Source of the DNA: Prevotella sp.
Lineage (GTDB): Bacteria; Bacteroidota; Bacteroidia; Bacteroidales; Bacteroidaceae
Direction of reading: 5' to 3'
Assembly (NCBI GenBank): GCA_017632825.1
Contig: JAGBQP010000042.1
Coordinates: 1 to 39,737, forward strand
Length of the DNA stretch: 39,737 nt
The notes below the pieces were generated by a model. It was not told the DNA's origin and searched no databases. It was given only the letters and a program-made list of their open reading frames with translations. The position numbers and the translations under genes are program-made. Below, piece after piece: positions 15,641 to 24,197 of the stretch; position 1 is the stretch's first letter, and every line of letters begins with the position of its first letter.

Positions 15641-17154
15641 TACTGATGTTGCTCTCGTAACAAGTCGTTTACTGTCTTTACGGGATTGAATGTTGAAAGG
15701 GGAACCTCCACAAAAACTGTGTTCCAGTCACTCATTGCGCCGTTCCATAACCCAGGCAGTTCCAGAGCCTTCAGCTCCTTTCCGTTCTTAGACTTGCTGG
15801 AGATGAAACCCGTCGTTTGGTCTACAAAGTCTGGCAGATTGAATGGTTTTCCTTGATAATCCTTAACGGCACAAACCAGATCCACAGGATTAAAGTGGGT
15901 GCCGTGTGTGAACATCTCCATATACTCTTTGTTGTTCTTGTCAATCTGACTTGACTCGAGAATCTGCAGCGAAATAGTACCGTCTTGATTATAAGTGAGG
16001 AACGGACCGCCACCAGGCTCACCGACATTCTTAACAACACCACAGACACGCATGGGACGATTCAGCTTCTTCTTCAGATACTCGCAGAGTTCGGCATCGC
16101 CCAATGATGCTATGTCTGGACGACGACAGAAAGCATGTTCTACGAAATGCTGAATTTCACGCAGTTTCTCATGATTGATATTGCCGGAGTCAATATCGCG
16201 CAGGTAACCAAATGATATCTTCTGAAGATTTACCAGTACGCCAGCGATAACCTGCTTATATTCAACAGTATCCTGCTTCAGACGGTCAGGCACTACGTTG
16301 TCAATGTTTTTAACAAAAATGATATCAGCATCTATCTCGTTCAAATTCTCAATAAGGGCACCATGACCACCAGGACGGAACAAAAGCGAACCGTCATCGT
16401 TGCGGAAAGGAGTATTATCCGGATTGGCTGCGATAGTATCTGTAGAAGGCTTCTGTTCAGAGAAAGAGATGTCGTATTTTATGCCGTACTTGTTGGCATA
16501 GAAATCGGCCTTCTCCGCTACCTTTTTCTTAAATAGGTCCATATGCTCGTGCGATACAGTGAAGTGGACGCACGCTTCACCATTGGAAGCGGCATAAAGA
16601 GCTCCTTCTACAAGGTGTTCCTCCATAGGTGTACGAGAACCTTCCGGATAGTGATGGAACAGCAGCATGCCCTTAGGCAACTGTCCATAGTTCAGGCCCT
16701 TCTCGAACAGCATATTGGCAACAACCTTTTTGTACTGGCCCTCCTGCATAAGATATTGAATGCTTTTGCCTTCGTTCTTACGACACGCATCATCGAGGGC
16801 CTCGTAAAAGGCAAACTTCTCGATATTGTCGAAATATAGTTTCTCAAATGGGGTAGTGGGCACGTCGTAGTCGGCATCGAGGAATGCAAACATATCTTTG
16901 AACATACGGCTAGCGGCACCTGACGCTGGTACAAACTTTACAATCTTATGACCTTCGGCCTTATACTGCTGCCAAGCCTTCTCATAGACCTGCTTGTCCT
17001 GCTCGTTGGTGGCTACTATGCCGTCCTCGATACTGGCAGCGGCCTTCAGTTTAAGAAAAGGGAAACCGGTCTTGAATTGTCCTAACTGTGTGTTAACTTG
17101 TTCTTCGCTAATGCCTTTGTTGGCAAGTTGGTTCAAATCTGCTTGTGAAAACAT
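15640..17154 (-). CDS. DUF4301 family protein
   Basis: A 504-aa cytoplasmic protein with no signal peptide or membrane segment. The N-terminus MFSQADLNQLANKGISEEQV and internal blocks FVPASGAASRMFKDM, LLFHHYPEGSRTPMEEHLVEGALYA, FRPGGHGALIENLNEIDADI and CGVVKNVGEPGGGPF are those of the DUF4301 family common in Bacteroidetes. Some blocks (a PASGAASRM loop, then a GGHGALIENL segment) resemble sugar-nucleotide pyrophosphorylases, so a nucleotidyltransferase-like fold is plausible but not shown. It is divergent from the RelA/SpoT gene; a weak TAAATTTG box on the - strand at 17193-17200 may be its promoter. The function is unknown. Confidence 0.85.
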   Translation of the reverse strand: MFSQADLNQLANKGISEEQVNTQLGQFKTGFPFLKLKAAASIEDGIVATNEQDKQVYEKAWQQYKAEGHKIVKFVPASGAASRMFKDMFAFLDADYDVPTTPFEKLYFDNIEKFAFYEALDDACRKNEGKSIQYLMQEGQYKKVVANMLFEKGLNYGQLPKGMLLFHHYPEGSRTPMEEHLVEGALYAASNGEACVHFTVSHEHMDLFKKKVAEKADFYANKYGIKYDISFSEQKPSTDTIAANPDNTPFRNDDGSLLFRPGGHGALIENLNEIDADIIFVKNIDNVVPDRLKQDTVEYKQVIAGVLVNLQKISFGYLRDIDSGNINHEKLREIQHFVEHAFCRRPDIASLGDAELCEYLKKKLNRPMRVCGVVKNVGEPGGGPFLTYNQDGTISLQILESSQIDKNNKEYMEMFTHGTHFNPVDLVCAVKDYQGKPFNLPDFVDQTTGFISSKSKNGKELKALELPGLWNGAMSDWNTVFVEVPLSTFNPVKTVNDLLREQHQ

Positions 17155-17242
17155 AATATGTAGTTTTTAGAGGTTCAAGTCAATTTTCTGCGCAAATTTA
17201 CGAACTTTTTCTTGAAAAAATCCTTTTTTACGGAGAAATTTG

Positions 17243-17250
17243 TATCTTTG
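17243..17250 (+). promoter_or_regulatory. -7 promoter box of the RelA/SpoT-type gene
   Basis: TATCTTTG matches TAnnTTTG. It lies 18 bases before the ATG at 17269 and inside the longer open frame that begins at 17212, so the upstream start cannot be used. Confidence 0.65.
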
Positions 17251-17268
17251 CATGAAATTATTCAGAAT

Positions 17269-19479
17269 ATGACTGACAAGTTCGTTTTTACCACAGCTGA
17301 GAAAGAGGAAGTCCGTGACCTATATGCCCGTCTGAAGCAGCATCTGGAGAGCACGCTGAAAGCAGGCGATGAGGACAAGATACGCACACACTTGATGCAC
17401 TCTATAGAGCAGCAGCAGGTACATCGTGACGTGTTCGGGCTGAATCCTATACTTAACGGACTGCAGACAGCTCTGATCTTAGTCGAGGAAATTGGTCTGA
17501 AGCGTGACGCCGTGATGGCCATTCTGCTGCGGTCTAGCTACGAAGACGGCTTCATCAGCGCCAGTGAGGTAGGGGAGCAGTACGGTGAATCGGTAGCACT
17601 CATATTACGCGGTCTGGAGCGTATCCATGCACTCTATAAGAAAAATCCTGTGGTCGAGAGTGAGAACTTTCGCAATCTTCTGCTCAGTTTTGCAGAGGAT
17701 ATGCGTGTCATACTCATCATGATTGCCGACCGCGTGAACTTGATGCGGCAGATACGTAACTCAGAGAACATTAACGACAAAATGGAAGTGAGCCAGGAGG
17801 CTGCTTATCTCTATGCTCCGCTTGCACATAAATTGGGTCTCTACAAACTGAAGTCTGAACTCGAGGACTTGTCACTCAAGTATCTGGAGCATGATGCCTA
17901 TTACATGATTCGCGAGAAACTCAGCGAAACAAAACAGAGCCGCGATGCCTATATACAGAAGTTTATTGGCCCCGTAAGTGAGAAACTGACAGCAGCCGGA
18001 CTGCACTTCCACATTAAGGGACGTACCAAGTCGATACACTCTATCTGGCAGAAAATGAAGAAGCAGAAATGCCCCTTCGAAGGTGTTTATGACCTCTTTG
18101 CTATACGAATCATTCTCGACTCTCCTCAGGAACTCGAGAAAATGCACTGCTGGCAGGTTTATAGCATTGTGACCGATATGTATCAGCCTAATCCCAAACG
18201 TTTGCGCGACTGGCTCAGCGTGCCTAAATCTAATGGCTATGAGAGCTTACACATCACCGTTTTGGGCCCTGACAATAAGTGGGTTGAGGTACAGATACGC
18301 ACAGAACGCATGGACGCTATAGCCGAGAGGGGAGTGGCTGCACACTGGCGCTACAAAGGCGTAAAAGGAGAGAGCGGACTCGACGAATGGCTAACCAACA
18401 TACGCCAAATGCTGGAGACCAGCGATGGTATGGAGGCCATGGACCAGTTTAAAATGGATCTCTATGAGGATGAGGTGTTTGTCTTTACGCCCAAAGGCGA
18501 TTTGCTGAAATTCCCCAAAGGTGCTATCGTGTTGGATATGGCATATCATATCCATTCGAAAATTGGTAACGCATGCGTGGGGGCTCGTATTAATAATAAG
18601 GTGGTAACATTCCGTCACATCTTGCAGTCTGGTGATCAGGTGGAAATAATGACGGCCTCAAACCAGAAACCACGACAGGAATGGCTCAGTTTGGTCAAAA
18701 CATCGCGTGCAAAAGCGAAGATTCGCTTAGCACTAAAGGAGACACAGGTCAAAGAAGGTCTCTTCGCTAAGGAGATGATTGAACGCAAGTTCAAGAATCG
18801 TAAGATTGAGTTAGAGGAACCGCTCATGCAGCAGCTTGTTAAAAAGCTGGGATTCAAAGAGATGAGCGACTTCTATAAACAGGTGGTTGATGGCTCGTTG
18901 GATACAAATACTGTCATCGAAAAGTATCTGGAACTGCAACAGGGAGAAAAGGTTGTGACAGGTGATAATCAGGCGCGAAGTGCAGAGGAATTCGTATTCG
19001 ACCAGTCGCTGAATCCGAATGCTCAGATTAACGACGACGTTCTTGTTATTGACCGTAATCTCAAAGGCTTGGACTATCAGCTCGCTCGCTGTTGCAATCC
19101 TATATATGGTGATGATGTCTTTGGTTTCGTAACTGTCACAGGAGGCATTAAGATTCATCGTATTGACTGTCCAAATGCTCCTGAGATGCGTAAGCGTTTT
19201 GGCTATCGCATAGTTAAAGCACGCTGGTCTGGCAAAGGCTCATCACAATACAGCATTACGTTGCGAGTTATCGGTATCGACGATTTGGGAATTCTGAATA
19301 ATCTGACAAGCATTATCTCCAAAGATGAGAAACTTATACTGCGTAGTGTTAATATTGACAGTCATGATGGTTTATTCCGTGGAAACCTTGTCGTTATGCT
19401 AAACGATACTACGAAACTCGATGCACTCATAAAGAAACTCCGGGCTGTCAAAGGCGTTAAAACCGTAGAACGCATATAA
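17269..19479 (+). CDS. RelA/SpoT-family (p)ppGpp synthetase with degenerate hydrolase domain
   Basis: A 736-aa stringent-response protein making (p)ppGpp from ATP and GDP/GTP. The domains in order are: HD-type hydrolase region (about 40-190); synthetase (about 230-400) with GRTKSIHSIWQKMKK, VYDLFAIRI, PKSNGYESLHITV, EVQIRT and AAHWRYKG; TGS (about 410-475, DEVFVFTPKGDLLKFPKGA); linker; a Cys-containing RCCNPIYGD segment; and a C-terminal ACT domain. In the hydrolase region the LLHDVVED-like motif reads LLRSSYED (R88, S89 in place of H-D) and the ADRxxN motif reads ADRVNL (L158), so hydrolysis is probably lost. The start at 17269 is chosen because of the promoter position. Confidence 0.92.
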   Translation: MTDKFVFTTAEKEEVRDLYARLKQHLESTLKAGDEDKIRTHLMHSIEQQQVHRDVFGLNPILNGLQTALILVEEIGLKRDAVMAILLRSSYEDGFISASEVGEQYGESVALILRGLERIHALYKKNPVVESENFRNLLLSFAEDMRVILIMIADRVNLMRQIRNSENINDKMEVSQEAAYLYAPLAHKLGLYKLKSELEDLSLKYLEHDAYYMIREKLSETKQSRDAYIQKFIGPVSEKLTAAGLHFHIKGRTKSIHSIWQKMKKQKCPFEGVYDLFAIRIILDSPQELEKMHCWQVYSIVTDMYQPNPKRLRDWLSVPKSNGYESLHITVLGPDNKWVEVQIRTERMDAIAERGVAAHWRYKGVKGESGLDEWLTNIRQMLETSDGMEAMDQFKMDLYEDEVFVFTPKGDLLKFPKGAIVLDMAYHIHSKIGNACVGARINNKVVTFRHILQSGDQVEIMTASNQKPRQEWLSLVKTSRAKAKIRLALKETQVKEGLFAKEMIERKFKNRKIELEEPLMQQLVKKLGFKEMSDFYKQVVDGSLDTNTVIEKYLELQQGEKVVTGDNQARSAEEFVFDQSLNPNAQINDDVLVIDRNLKGLDYQLARCCNPIYGDDVFGFVTVTGGIKIHRIDCPNAPEMRKRFGYRIVKARWSGKGSSQYSITLRVIGIDDLGILNNLTSIISKDEKLILRSVNIDSHDGLFRGNLVVMLNDTTKLDALIKKLRAVKGVKTVERI

Positions 19480-19516
19480 TAAAAAAATCTTTTCTGATAT
19501 TTTCATAATCGGCATT

Positions 19517-19551
19517 ATGATAAATAGGTGATTTTGCCTAGATTTTATCAT
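19517..19551. terminator. Hairpin between converging rel-type and manA genes
   Basis: ATGATAAA (19517-19524) pairs with TTTATCAT (19544-19551), and the inner TAGG pairs with CCTA. The T-rich flank is weak, so this is a probable but not strong terminator. The remainder of 19480-19613 shows nothing else. Confidence 0.45.
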
Positions 19552-19613
19552 CATAGTTGTATATACTCATGTTAGTTGATACTCTTCACATCGACAATGA
19601 CAAACATAAATGC

Positions 19614-20654
19614 CTATTGTGAAGAAATATGCAGGAATCGAGTAATCAAACCAGAAATACTGCGATCCATATTATCAATAAAAGCGTCAAGGAGTTTTGT
19701 TTTTCCATGTAAAGGGATTACATCATAATCAGCAATAGCTGCAGGAATTAAAGCAGTATGACCTTCTGTTAGTGTGATTTCTGTACCATTTGTTCTCATC
19801 ACCAATTTACATGTACCCTCAATACACATGGAAATAACAAAACTGTCATATTTCAAGAGATTACGATGAAAAGGCGCTTGTATTTCAATTACACGAACAT
19901 CAAAATATGGCGAATCTATAATCTGTACTGCTCTATTATCCGTTTCTAAATATTCTGTACGATAATTCCGTTCTACGTGATAATCAAGTGCTTGAGCAGC
20001 AAGATTTGTATGCAACTCACGAGGTTTACCGTCCATACCTGGACGATTGTAGTCGTAAATGCGATATGTTACATCAGAGGATTGCTGTACCTCAGCAAGC
20101 ATAATGCCACCACATATCGCGTGAACCCGACCAGCAGGAAGATAGAACACATCGCCAGCCTTCACCTTATGGTCTGCCAATACATCTGTAATTGTACCAT
20201 CTGCTATACGTTGATGATATTCCTCAGGCGTGATTTCTTGCTTAAATCCGGCATAAAGATGGCTTTCTGGCTCGGCCTTGATTATATACCACATCTCGCT
20301 CTTGCCCATTTTCTTGTGTTCACGCCAAGCCATCTCATCATTTGGGTGAACTTGAATACTTAAATCACGCTCTGCATCGATAAATTTCACCAATAACGGG
20401 AATTGTCCATGGTACTTCTCATAGACAGCATGACCAAGAATCTCTTTGGGATATTTGGCAATAATATCCGTTAATTTTTGCTCCTTAAAAACGCCATTAC
20501 TTATAATGCTGATACTGGATGGGACGGTACTTACTTCCCAGCTCTCCCCTATCGGTTCATTGTTGGATTCTAAGCCTTTGTAAGGTCTCAATTGGTGTCC
20601 ACCCCAGACAACTGGATGAAGATTGGGCTCGAATAGAAACGGATATAGGTACAT
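19614..20654 (-). CDS. manA: Mannose-6-phosphate isomerase, class I
   Basis: A 346-aa cupin-fold zinc enzyme that interconverts mannose-6-phosphate and fructose-6-phosphate, feeding mannose into glycolysis or supplying GDP-mannose for polysaccharides. The zinc-site blocks are SIQVHPNDEMAWREHKKMGKSEMWY and YLPAGRVHAICGGIMLAEVQQSSDVTYRIYDY. The N-terminus YPFLFEPNLHPVVWGG is typical of the shorter bacterial class I form. The gene is 83 bases downstream of the secreted unknown protein gene on the same strand. No TAnnTTTG box is visible immediately upstream, so it may be read from an upstream promoter. Confidence 0.93.
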   Translation of the reverse strand: MYLYPFLFEPNLHPVVWGGHQLRPYKGLESNNEPIGESWEVSTVPSSISIISNGVFKEQKLTDIIAKYPKEILGHAVYEKYHGQFPLLVKFIDAERDLSIQVHPNDEMAWREHKKMGKSEMWYIIKAEPESHLYAGFKQEITPEEYHQRIADGTITDVLADHKVKAGDVFYLPAGRVHAICGGIMLAEVQQSSDVTYRIYDYNRPGMDGKPRELHTNLAAQALDYHVERNYRTEYLETDNRAVQIIDSPYFDVRVIEIQAPFHRNLLKYDSFVISMCIEGTCKLVMRTNGTEITLTEGHTALIPAAIADYDVIPLHGKTKLLDAFIDNMDRSISGLITRFLHISSQ

Positions 20655-20737
20655 AGTAGATATTATCTGCAGAGTTTACGTTGATAGCTCTGATAATTGT
20701 TTATCTTGTATGATTGTTAGAGCTGAATCAGCATTGC

Positions 20738-21373
20738 TTATTGCAACGCTTTCAGGAGTTTCTTCAAACTATCCTTATCTGTCCAACTGAAATCATCCAT
20801 CGTAACAAACGTGCGAACTATGCGCTTTTTCTCTTTGTTCAAAGCGTATTGAAGATTGCGTTCGTGACATTTGACGAACTGCCCATTGATACGATAGAAA
20901 AACAAGTCGACAAGCGGGAAAAGATAGTCATCATCAGTATTTAAATTCATCGATGTCGTCGAAAGAGCACCTCCTGCTCCCCAAGAAATATTTGATATGG
21001 TATTGTTATTACGCAACTGCGTTTGATATGCATCAACATCGATGACAGTAGCACAATATAGGGCATCATGACCGATACTATCAACTAAATATGCCAGAAC
21101 TGTGTCTATTTTCACATAGAGCTTGTCATCGAACTTGACACTGACGATATTATCCATATTGGCTTCCATCGTATTCGTACCTTGTAAGTAGAGCAGTGAG
21201 CTGTTTTTCAGGAAGATGTTTGTCAGGTTCTGCTTGACCAGTCTACCATCCTTGAGTTGAATGATAGACGGCTTAAACTCATTATAAACAGTTAGTTTCT
21301 TTGTGGTGGCCTGTCCTGCTGCAGAGAGGACAATGGCAGTCATAATGGTCAGTAACAGACTAATTCTTTTCAT
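20738..21373 (-). CDS. Secreted protein of unknown function
   Basis: A 211-aa protein with a clear signal peptide (MKRISLLLTIMTAIVLSAAG). The mature part alternates short beta-prone segments (KLTVYNEFKPSIIQLKDGR, NIVSVKFDDKLYVKID), has one Cys in ALYCATVIDVDAY and ends in a lysine-rich helix (DKDSLKKLLKALQ). I do not recognise a named domain. It looks like a Bacteroidetes periplasmic or surface-associated protein. It is the first of a two-gene run with manA, 83 bases apart, but there is no functional link that I can support. Confidence 0.75.
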   Translation of the reverse strand: MKRISLLLTIMTAIVLSAAGQATTKKLTVYNEFKPSIIQLKDGRLVKQNLTNIFLKNSSLLYLQGTNTMEANMDNIVSVKFDDKLYVKIDTVLAYLVDSIGHDALYCATVIDVDAYQTQLRNNNTISNISWGAGGALSTTSMNLNTDDDYLFPLVDLFFYRINGQFVKCHERNLQYALNKEKKRIVRTFVTMDDFSWTDKDSLKKLLKALQ

Positions 21374-21411
21374 ATCCTGATAGTTTTATGTTGTCGTTCT
21401 TGATAGTTAAA

Positions 21412-21444
21412 AAGCTCATCGATTTTTTTGAAATCAATGAGCTT
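21412..21444 (-). terminator. Terminator of the tRNA-Asp pair
   Basis: AAGCTCATCGATTT (21412-21425) and AAATCAATGAGCTT (21431-21444) form a 14-bp stem with a single mismatch. On the - strand it is followed by a T-run, as expected at the end of the tRNA transcript. Confidence 0.75.
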
Positions 21445-21454
21445 CGTGATTTAG

Positions 21455-21528
21455 CGGTGCGTACGAGGCTCGAACTCGTGACCTCCAGCGTGACAGGCTG
21501 GCATTCTAACCTACTGAACTAACGCACC
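21455..21528 (-). tRNA. tRNA-Asp (GTC), copy 2 in transcription order
   Basis: The - strand reads GGTGCGT... with a 7-bp acceptor stem closing on ACGCACC plus discriminator G. The anticodon arm is CCAGC-CTGTCAC-GCTGG, giving anticodon GTC (Asp). The T arm is CACGAGTTCGAGCCTCGT-like. The gene is 74 bases without an encoded CCA. It is identical to the copy 100 bases upstream in transcription. Confidence 0.96.
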
Positions 21529-21554
21529 AGTATTTTATGTCTCGAAAAAGCTTG

Positions 21555-21628
21555 CGGTGCGTACGAGGCTCGAACTCGTGACCTCCAGCGTGACAGGCTG
21601 GCATTCTAACCTACTGAACTAACGCACC
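21555..21628 (-). tRNA. tRNA-Asp (GTC), copy 1 in transcription order
   Basis: It has the same 74-base sequence as the neighbour at 21455-21528, with anticodon GTC in the loop CTGTCAC and no encoded CCA. It lies just downstream of a consensus promoter and 26 bases before the second copy, so the two are one transcript. Confidence 0.96.
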
Positions 21629-21654
21629 AGATTAGCTTTTCTCGATTGCGGGTG

Positions 21655-21686
21655 CAAAGGTATGCATATTTTTTGAGACTACCAAA
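21655..21686 (-). promoter_or_regulatory. Consensus promoter of the tRNA-Asp pair
   Basis: On the - strand, -33 TTTG (21683-21686) and -7 TACCTTTG (21655-21662) are 20 bases apart. The box ends 26 bases before the first tRNA base. Confidence 0.8.
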
Positions 21687-21702
21687 TCTTTCTCTGACTT
21701 TT

Positions 21703-22215
21703 TTACAAAAAAGTTTGTAAAACGACGGCATTTTCATATTTTTTGCCATTATAGAGCCATTCTTGTAGGATTGCGGTCTTCTGATAGCCAGCTTTTCCAA
21801 ACATATCAATAGCTATTTTGTTAGATTCTGCTATGACAACATAGACTTGATGTAGGTGCAATACAGAAAGAGCATAGTCGGCAATCTGACTGATAGTGGC
21901 AGTTGCATATCCTTTGTGACGATAATGTGTGATAATGACAATGCCCATCTCAGCTTTATTATTCTTAGGGTCGAAATTAGTTAGATCGACTGTACCAACC
22001 ACTTCCCCACTCTCATTTTCAATCATAAAACGAACCTGACCATCAGTATAGATGTCATTTTTAGTGTTAGCAATGTAATCATGCAGAATGTATCGCGAAT
22101 ATGGTACACTTGTAACACCGACAGACCACAACTGCTTGTTATTTTCAATACCATAAAGTATATCTAGATCTTCAGGCTCTACAGCACGCAGTTTTATAAC
22201 GGGATATGTCTTCAT
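21703..22215 (-). CDS. GNAT-family N-acetyltransferase
   Basis: A 170-aa cytoplasmic acetyltransferase of the RimJ/RimL/SpeG-like type. It opens with IKLRAVEPEDLDILYGIEN, followed by ESGEVVGTVDLTNFDPKNNKAEMGIVI. The acetyl-CoA loop is HYRHKGYATATISQIADYA, and the C-terminal segment NKIAIDMFGKAGYQKTAIL is family-typical. The start is the Met at 22215; the open frame extends to 22296 but the extra 27 residues overlap the glycosyltransferase end and do not look like the family. The substrate (a protein N-terminus, polyamine or antibiotic) cannot be told. Confidence 0.87.
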   Translation of the reverse strand: MKTYPVIKLRAVEPEDLDILYGIENNKQLWSVGVTSVPYSRYILHDYIANTKNDIYTDGQVRFMIENESGEVVGTVDLTNFDPKNNKAEMGIVIITHYRHKGYATATISQIADYALSVLHLHQVYVVIAESNKIAIDMFGKAGYQKTAILQEWLYNGKKYENAVVLQTFL

Positions 22216-22255
22216 ATAATATATAGTTTTATGAATTGCCTTGAATTGTCTATAT

Positions 22256-23092
22256 CTAGATGTGTAGTTTCTGGCGTAGAATATCCACAAGAGCAATGAA
22301 AGCCCTAAAATAGATAGCCATTTTAACTGGAAGCGTGTAGAGAATTCCTAGATGGCTATAGTGCTTACGGAAGAAGATAAGCATTGCCTGATAGAAAACA
22401 TGTACGTATCGATAGTCTGACTTCCGAGTTGACTTGCCTTTGTAGTGTGTTATCGGGAATGGAAGGTACCAGTTCTCATAGCCTCCCTTCAACAGACGGT
22501 AACTTAGGTCAATGTCCTCACCATACATGAAAAAATCTTCATCAAGCAATCCAATTTTGTCGAGTGCAGAATGACGTAGCAGGCAAAAAGCTCCGCTGAT
22601 GACTTCTATACGACCTGGTTTGTTCCATGGGAGGTGACTCATATAATATCGTTTTGTAAAACCAAGCATTTTCAGCGCTGATACCCATGGAGTCGGTATA
22701 GCACGTCTGGACTCTGGGGCACGCGTTCCTTCACCATTGAGCATCATTACACCAGCACCACCTGCTTGCGGGTGCCCATCCATAAAAGACACAGCCTCGC
22801 TCAGTGTTTGTTCTGCTACATTTGTATCAGGATTCAACAGAAGCACATACTCGCCTGTGGCTTGACGAATGGCGATATTATTGGCACGTGAGAAACCCAC
22901 ATTATCTTGGTTAGCTATAAAATGTACCCACGGATATTTTGGAGGCAGCACGCTTAACGTGTCATCTGATGAGGCATTATCAACTACGAATACCTCAGAG
23001 TCAATACCATAGAGGGCTTTCTTTACACTATCCAGACATTCGTCCAGATATTGACGTACGTTATAACTGACGATGACGACAGACAGTTTCAT
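22256..23092 (-). CDS. Family 2 glycosyltransferase (rhamnosyltransferase-like)
   Basis: A 278-aa GT-A fold enzyme. SVVIVSYNVRQYLDECLDSV is the nucleotide-sugar-binding start, followed by VFVVDNASSDDT and a DxD-region LLNPDTNV at about 90-97. The acceptor/base region reads ISGAFCLLRHSALDKIGLLDEDFFMYGEDIDLSYRLLKGG. It resembles GT2 enzymes that add sugars to cell-surface polysaccharides or O-antigen. A short hydrophobic C-terminal stretch (about 250-270) may tether it to the membrane. Its ATG overlaps the stop of the upstream membrane protein by 4 bases, which suggests coupled translation. Confidence 0.9.
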   Translation of the reverse strand: MKLSVVIVSYNVRQYLDECLDSVKKALYGIDSEVFVVDNASSDDTLSVLPPKYPWVHFIANQDNVGFSRANNIAIRQATGEYVLLLNPDTNVAEQTLSEAVSFMDGHPQAGGAGVMMLNGEGTRAPESRRAIPTPWVSALKMLGFTKRYYMSHLPWNKPGRIEVISGAFCLLRHSALDKIGLLDEDFFMYGEDIDLSYRLLKGGYENWYLPFPITHYKGKSTRKSDYRYVHVFYQAMLIFFRKHYSHLGILYTLPVKMAIYFRAFIALVDILRQKLHI

Positions 23093-23577
23093 ACTTCATT
23101 ATCCTCCTTATCAGTAAAAATCTCCGGATTTGTTGTCACTTCATTTTCTACAGGGTATTCCTCAGTTTCTGACAGACAACGCTCTCTACTGGGATAAACA
23201 AACGGCAGGCAGATTAATAGAATCAATGCCATATAACCGAATGCTGTGTTCATATATATATAATATAATAAGGTATTAATGATAAGCAGCAGCATCAATA
23301 GTCCCATTCGTAACAATCCCCAACAACGCAGAGCGTCAGCTTTACGAGTAATGAGATCGTTGTGAATTGTTTTAAAATGAAATAATTTCAGTGCGAGTGG
23401 CACCGATGCAAGCGTCAGTAACTCCATCAGTGTTGTGATGAGAAATTCAGCGTTGGTTGATGTACCTGCCAGTTTGCCAGGTTCCAACGTGTTCGTCTCG
23501 TAAGTAATTACGATAACTAGAGAAAGTGCAAGAGCTGCCCAAAAGAGTATGACCAGCGTGTTTTTTACTTGTTTCAT
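23089..23577 (-). CDS. Four-helix integral membrane protein of unknown function
   Basis: A 162-aa protein with four predicted membrane segments (about 8-26, 45-64, 88-107 and 112-128) and an acidic C-terminal tail (about 130-162, [19 protein letters not shown]). I recognise no named domain. It overlaps recR by 4 bases at its start and the glycosyltransferase by 4 bases at its end, so it is embedded in a coupled run. Placement next to a GT2 enzyme is suggestive of envelope work, but nothing in the sequence proves it. Confidence 0.8.
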   Translation of the reverse strand: MKQVKNTLVILFWAALALSLVIVITYETNTLEPGKLAGTSTNAEFLITTLMELLTLASVPLALKLFHFKTIHNDLITRKADALRCWGLLRMGLLMLLLIINTLLYYIYMNTAFGYMALILLICLPFVYPSRERCLSETEEYPVENEVTTNPEIFTDKEDNEV

Positions 23578-24197
23578 TGTCCTTCAAATAATGTTCTATT
23601 TAGAATGGAGCGCCCTAGAGTCACCTCATCCGTATATTCGAGTTCGTTACCCACGGAGACTCCACGGGCTATCATTGTTATCTTAACATTTGAGAATGAC
23701 GCCAATTTTCGAAAGATGTAAAAATTTGTCGTGTCACCCTCCATCGTGGGACTAAGTGCCAAAATTACTTCTTTTACATGACCCTCACCCACTCTGTTGA
23801 CCAACGAGTCAATTTCTATGTCACTGGGACCTATACCGTCCATTGGAGATATGATGCCTCCTAATACATGGTATAGTCCATGATACTGTTGTGTATTCTC
23901 AATGGCCATCACGTCCTGAATGTTCTCCACCACACACACCATCGAGTGGTCTCGATTAGGATCGCTACAGATGGGACAGGTGTCGCTATCGCTTATGTTA
24001 TGGCACGTATGACAATAAATAACCTCGTGTTTCATTCGGCTTAGTGATTCTGCTAAAGCATCAACATCTGCAGTTTCTTGACGTAACAAGTGTAACACCA
24101 ATCGAAGCGCGGTCTTGCGGCCAATGCCGGGCAGCTTAGAAAACTCATCGACTGCTTTCTCTAATAGTTGTGAGGGATATGTCTGTTGTGTCATCAT
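23574..24197 (-). CDS. recR: Recombination protein RecR
   Basis: A 207-aa cytoplasmic protein that acts with RecF and RecO to load RecA on gapped DNA. The helix-hairpin-helix region is [20 protein letters not shown] (about 19-38). The four-cysteine zinc motif is [16 protein letters not shown], and the Toprim domain begins with [13 protein letters not shown]. The Walker-B-like C-terminal motif [26 protein letters not shown] is standard for RecR. The length is normal. The start (ATG at 24197 or 24194) directly abuts the ABC-F stop. Confidence 0.96.
   Translation of the reverse strand: MMTQQTYPSQLLEKAVDEFSKLPGIGRKTALRLVLHLLRQETADVDALAESLSRMKHEVIYCHTCHNISDSDTCPICSDPNRDHSMVCVVENIQDVMAIENTQQYHGLYHVLGGIISPMDGIGPSDIEIDSLVNRVGEGHVKEVILALSPTMEGDTTNFYIFRKLASFSNVKITMIARGVSVGNELEYTDEVTLGRSILNRTLFEGQ

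Noticed and set aside
17212..17268. Upstream start of the RelA/SpoT gene
   Set aside because: The added 19 codons overlap the TATCTTTG promoter box, so they precede the transcript.
21455..21628. Integration (att) site of a mobile element at the tRNA-Asp pair
   Set aside because: No integrase, no partial tRNA repeat and no cargo genes flank it; neighbouring genes are core functions.
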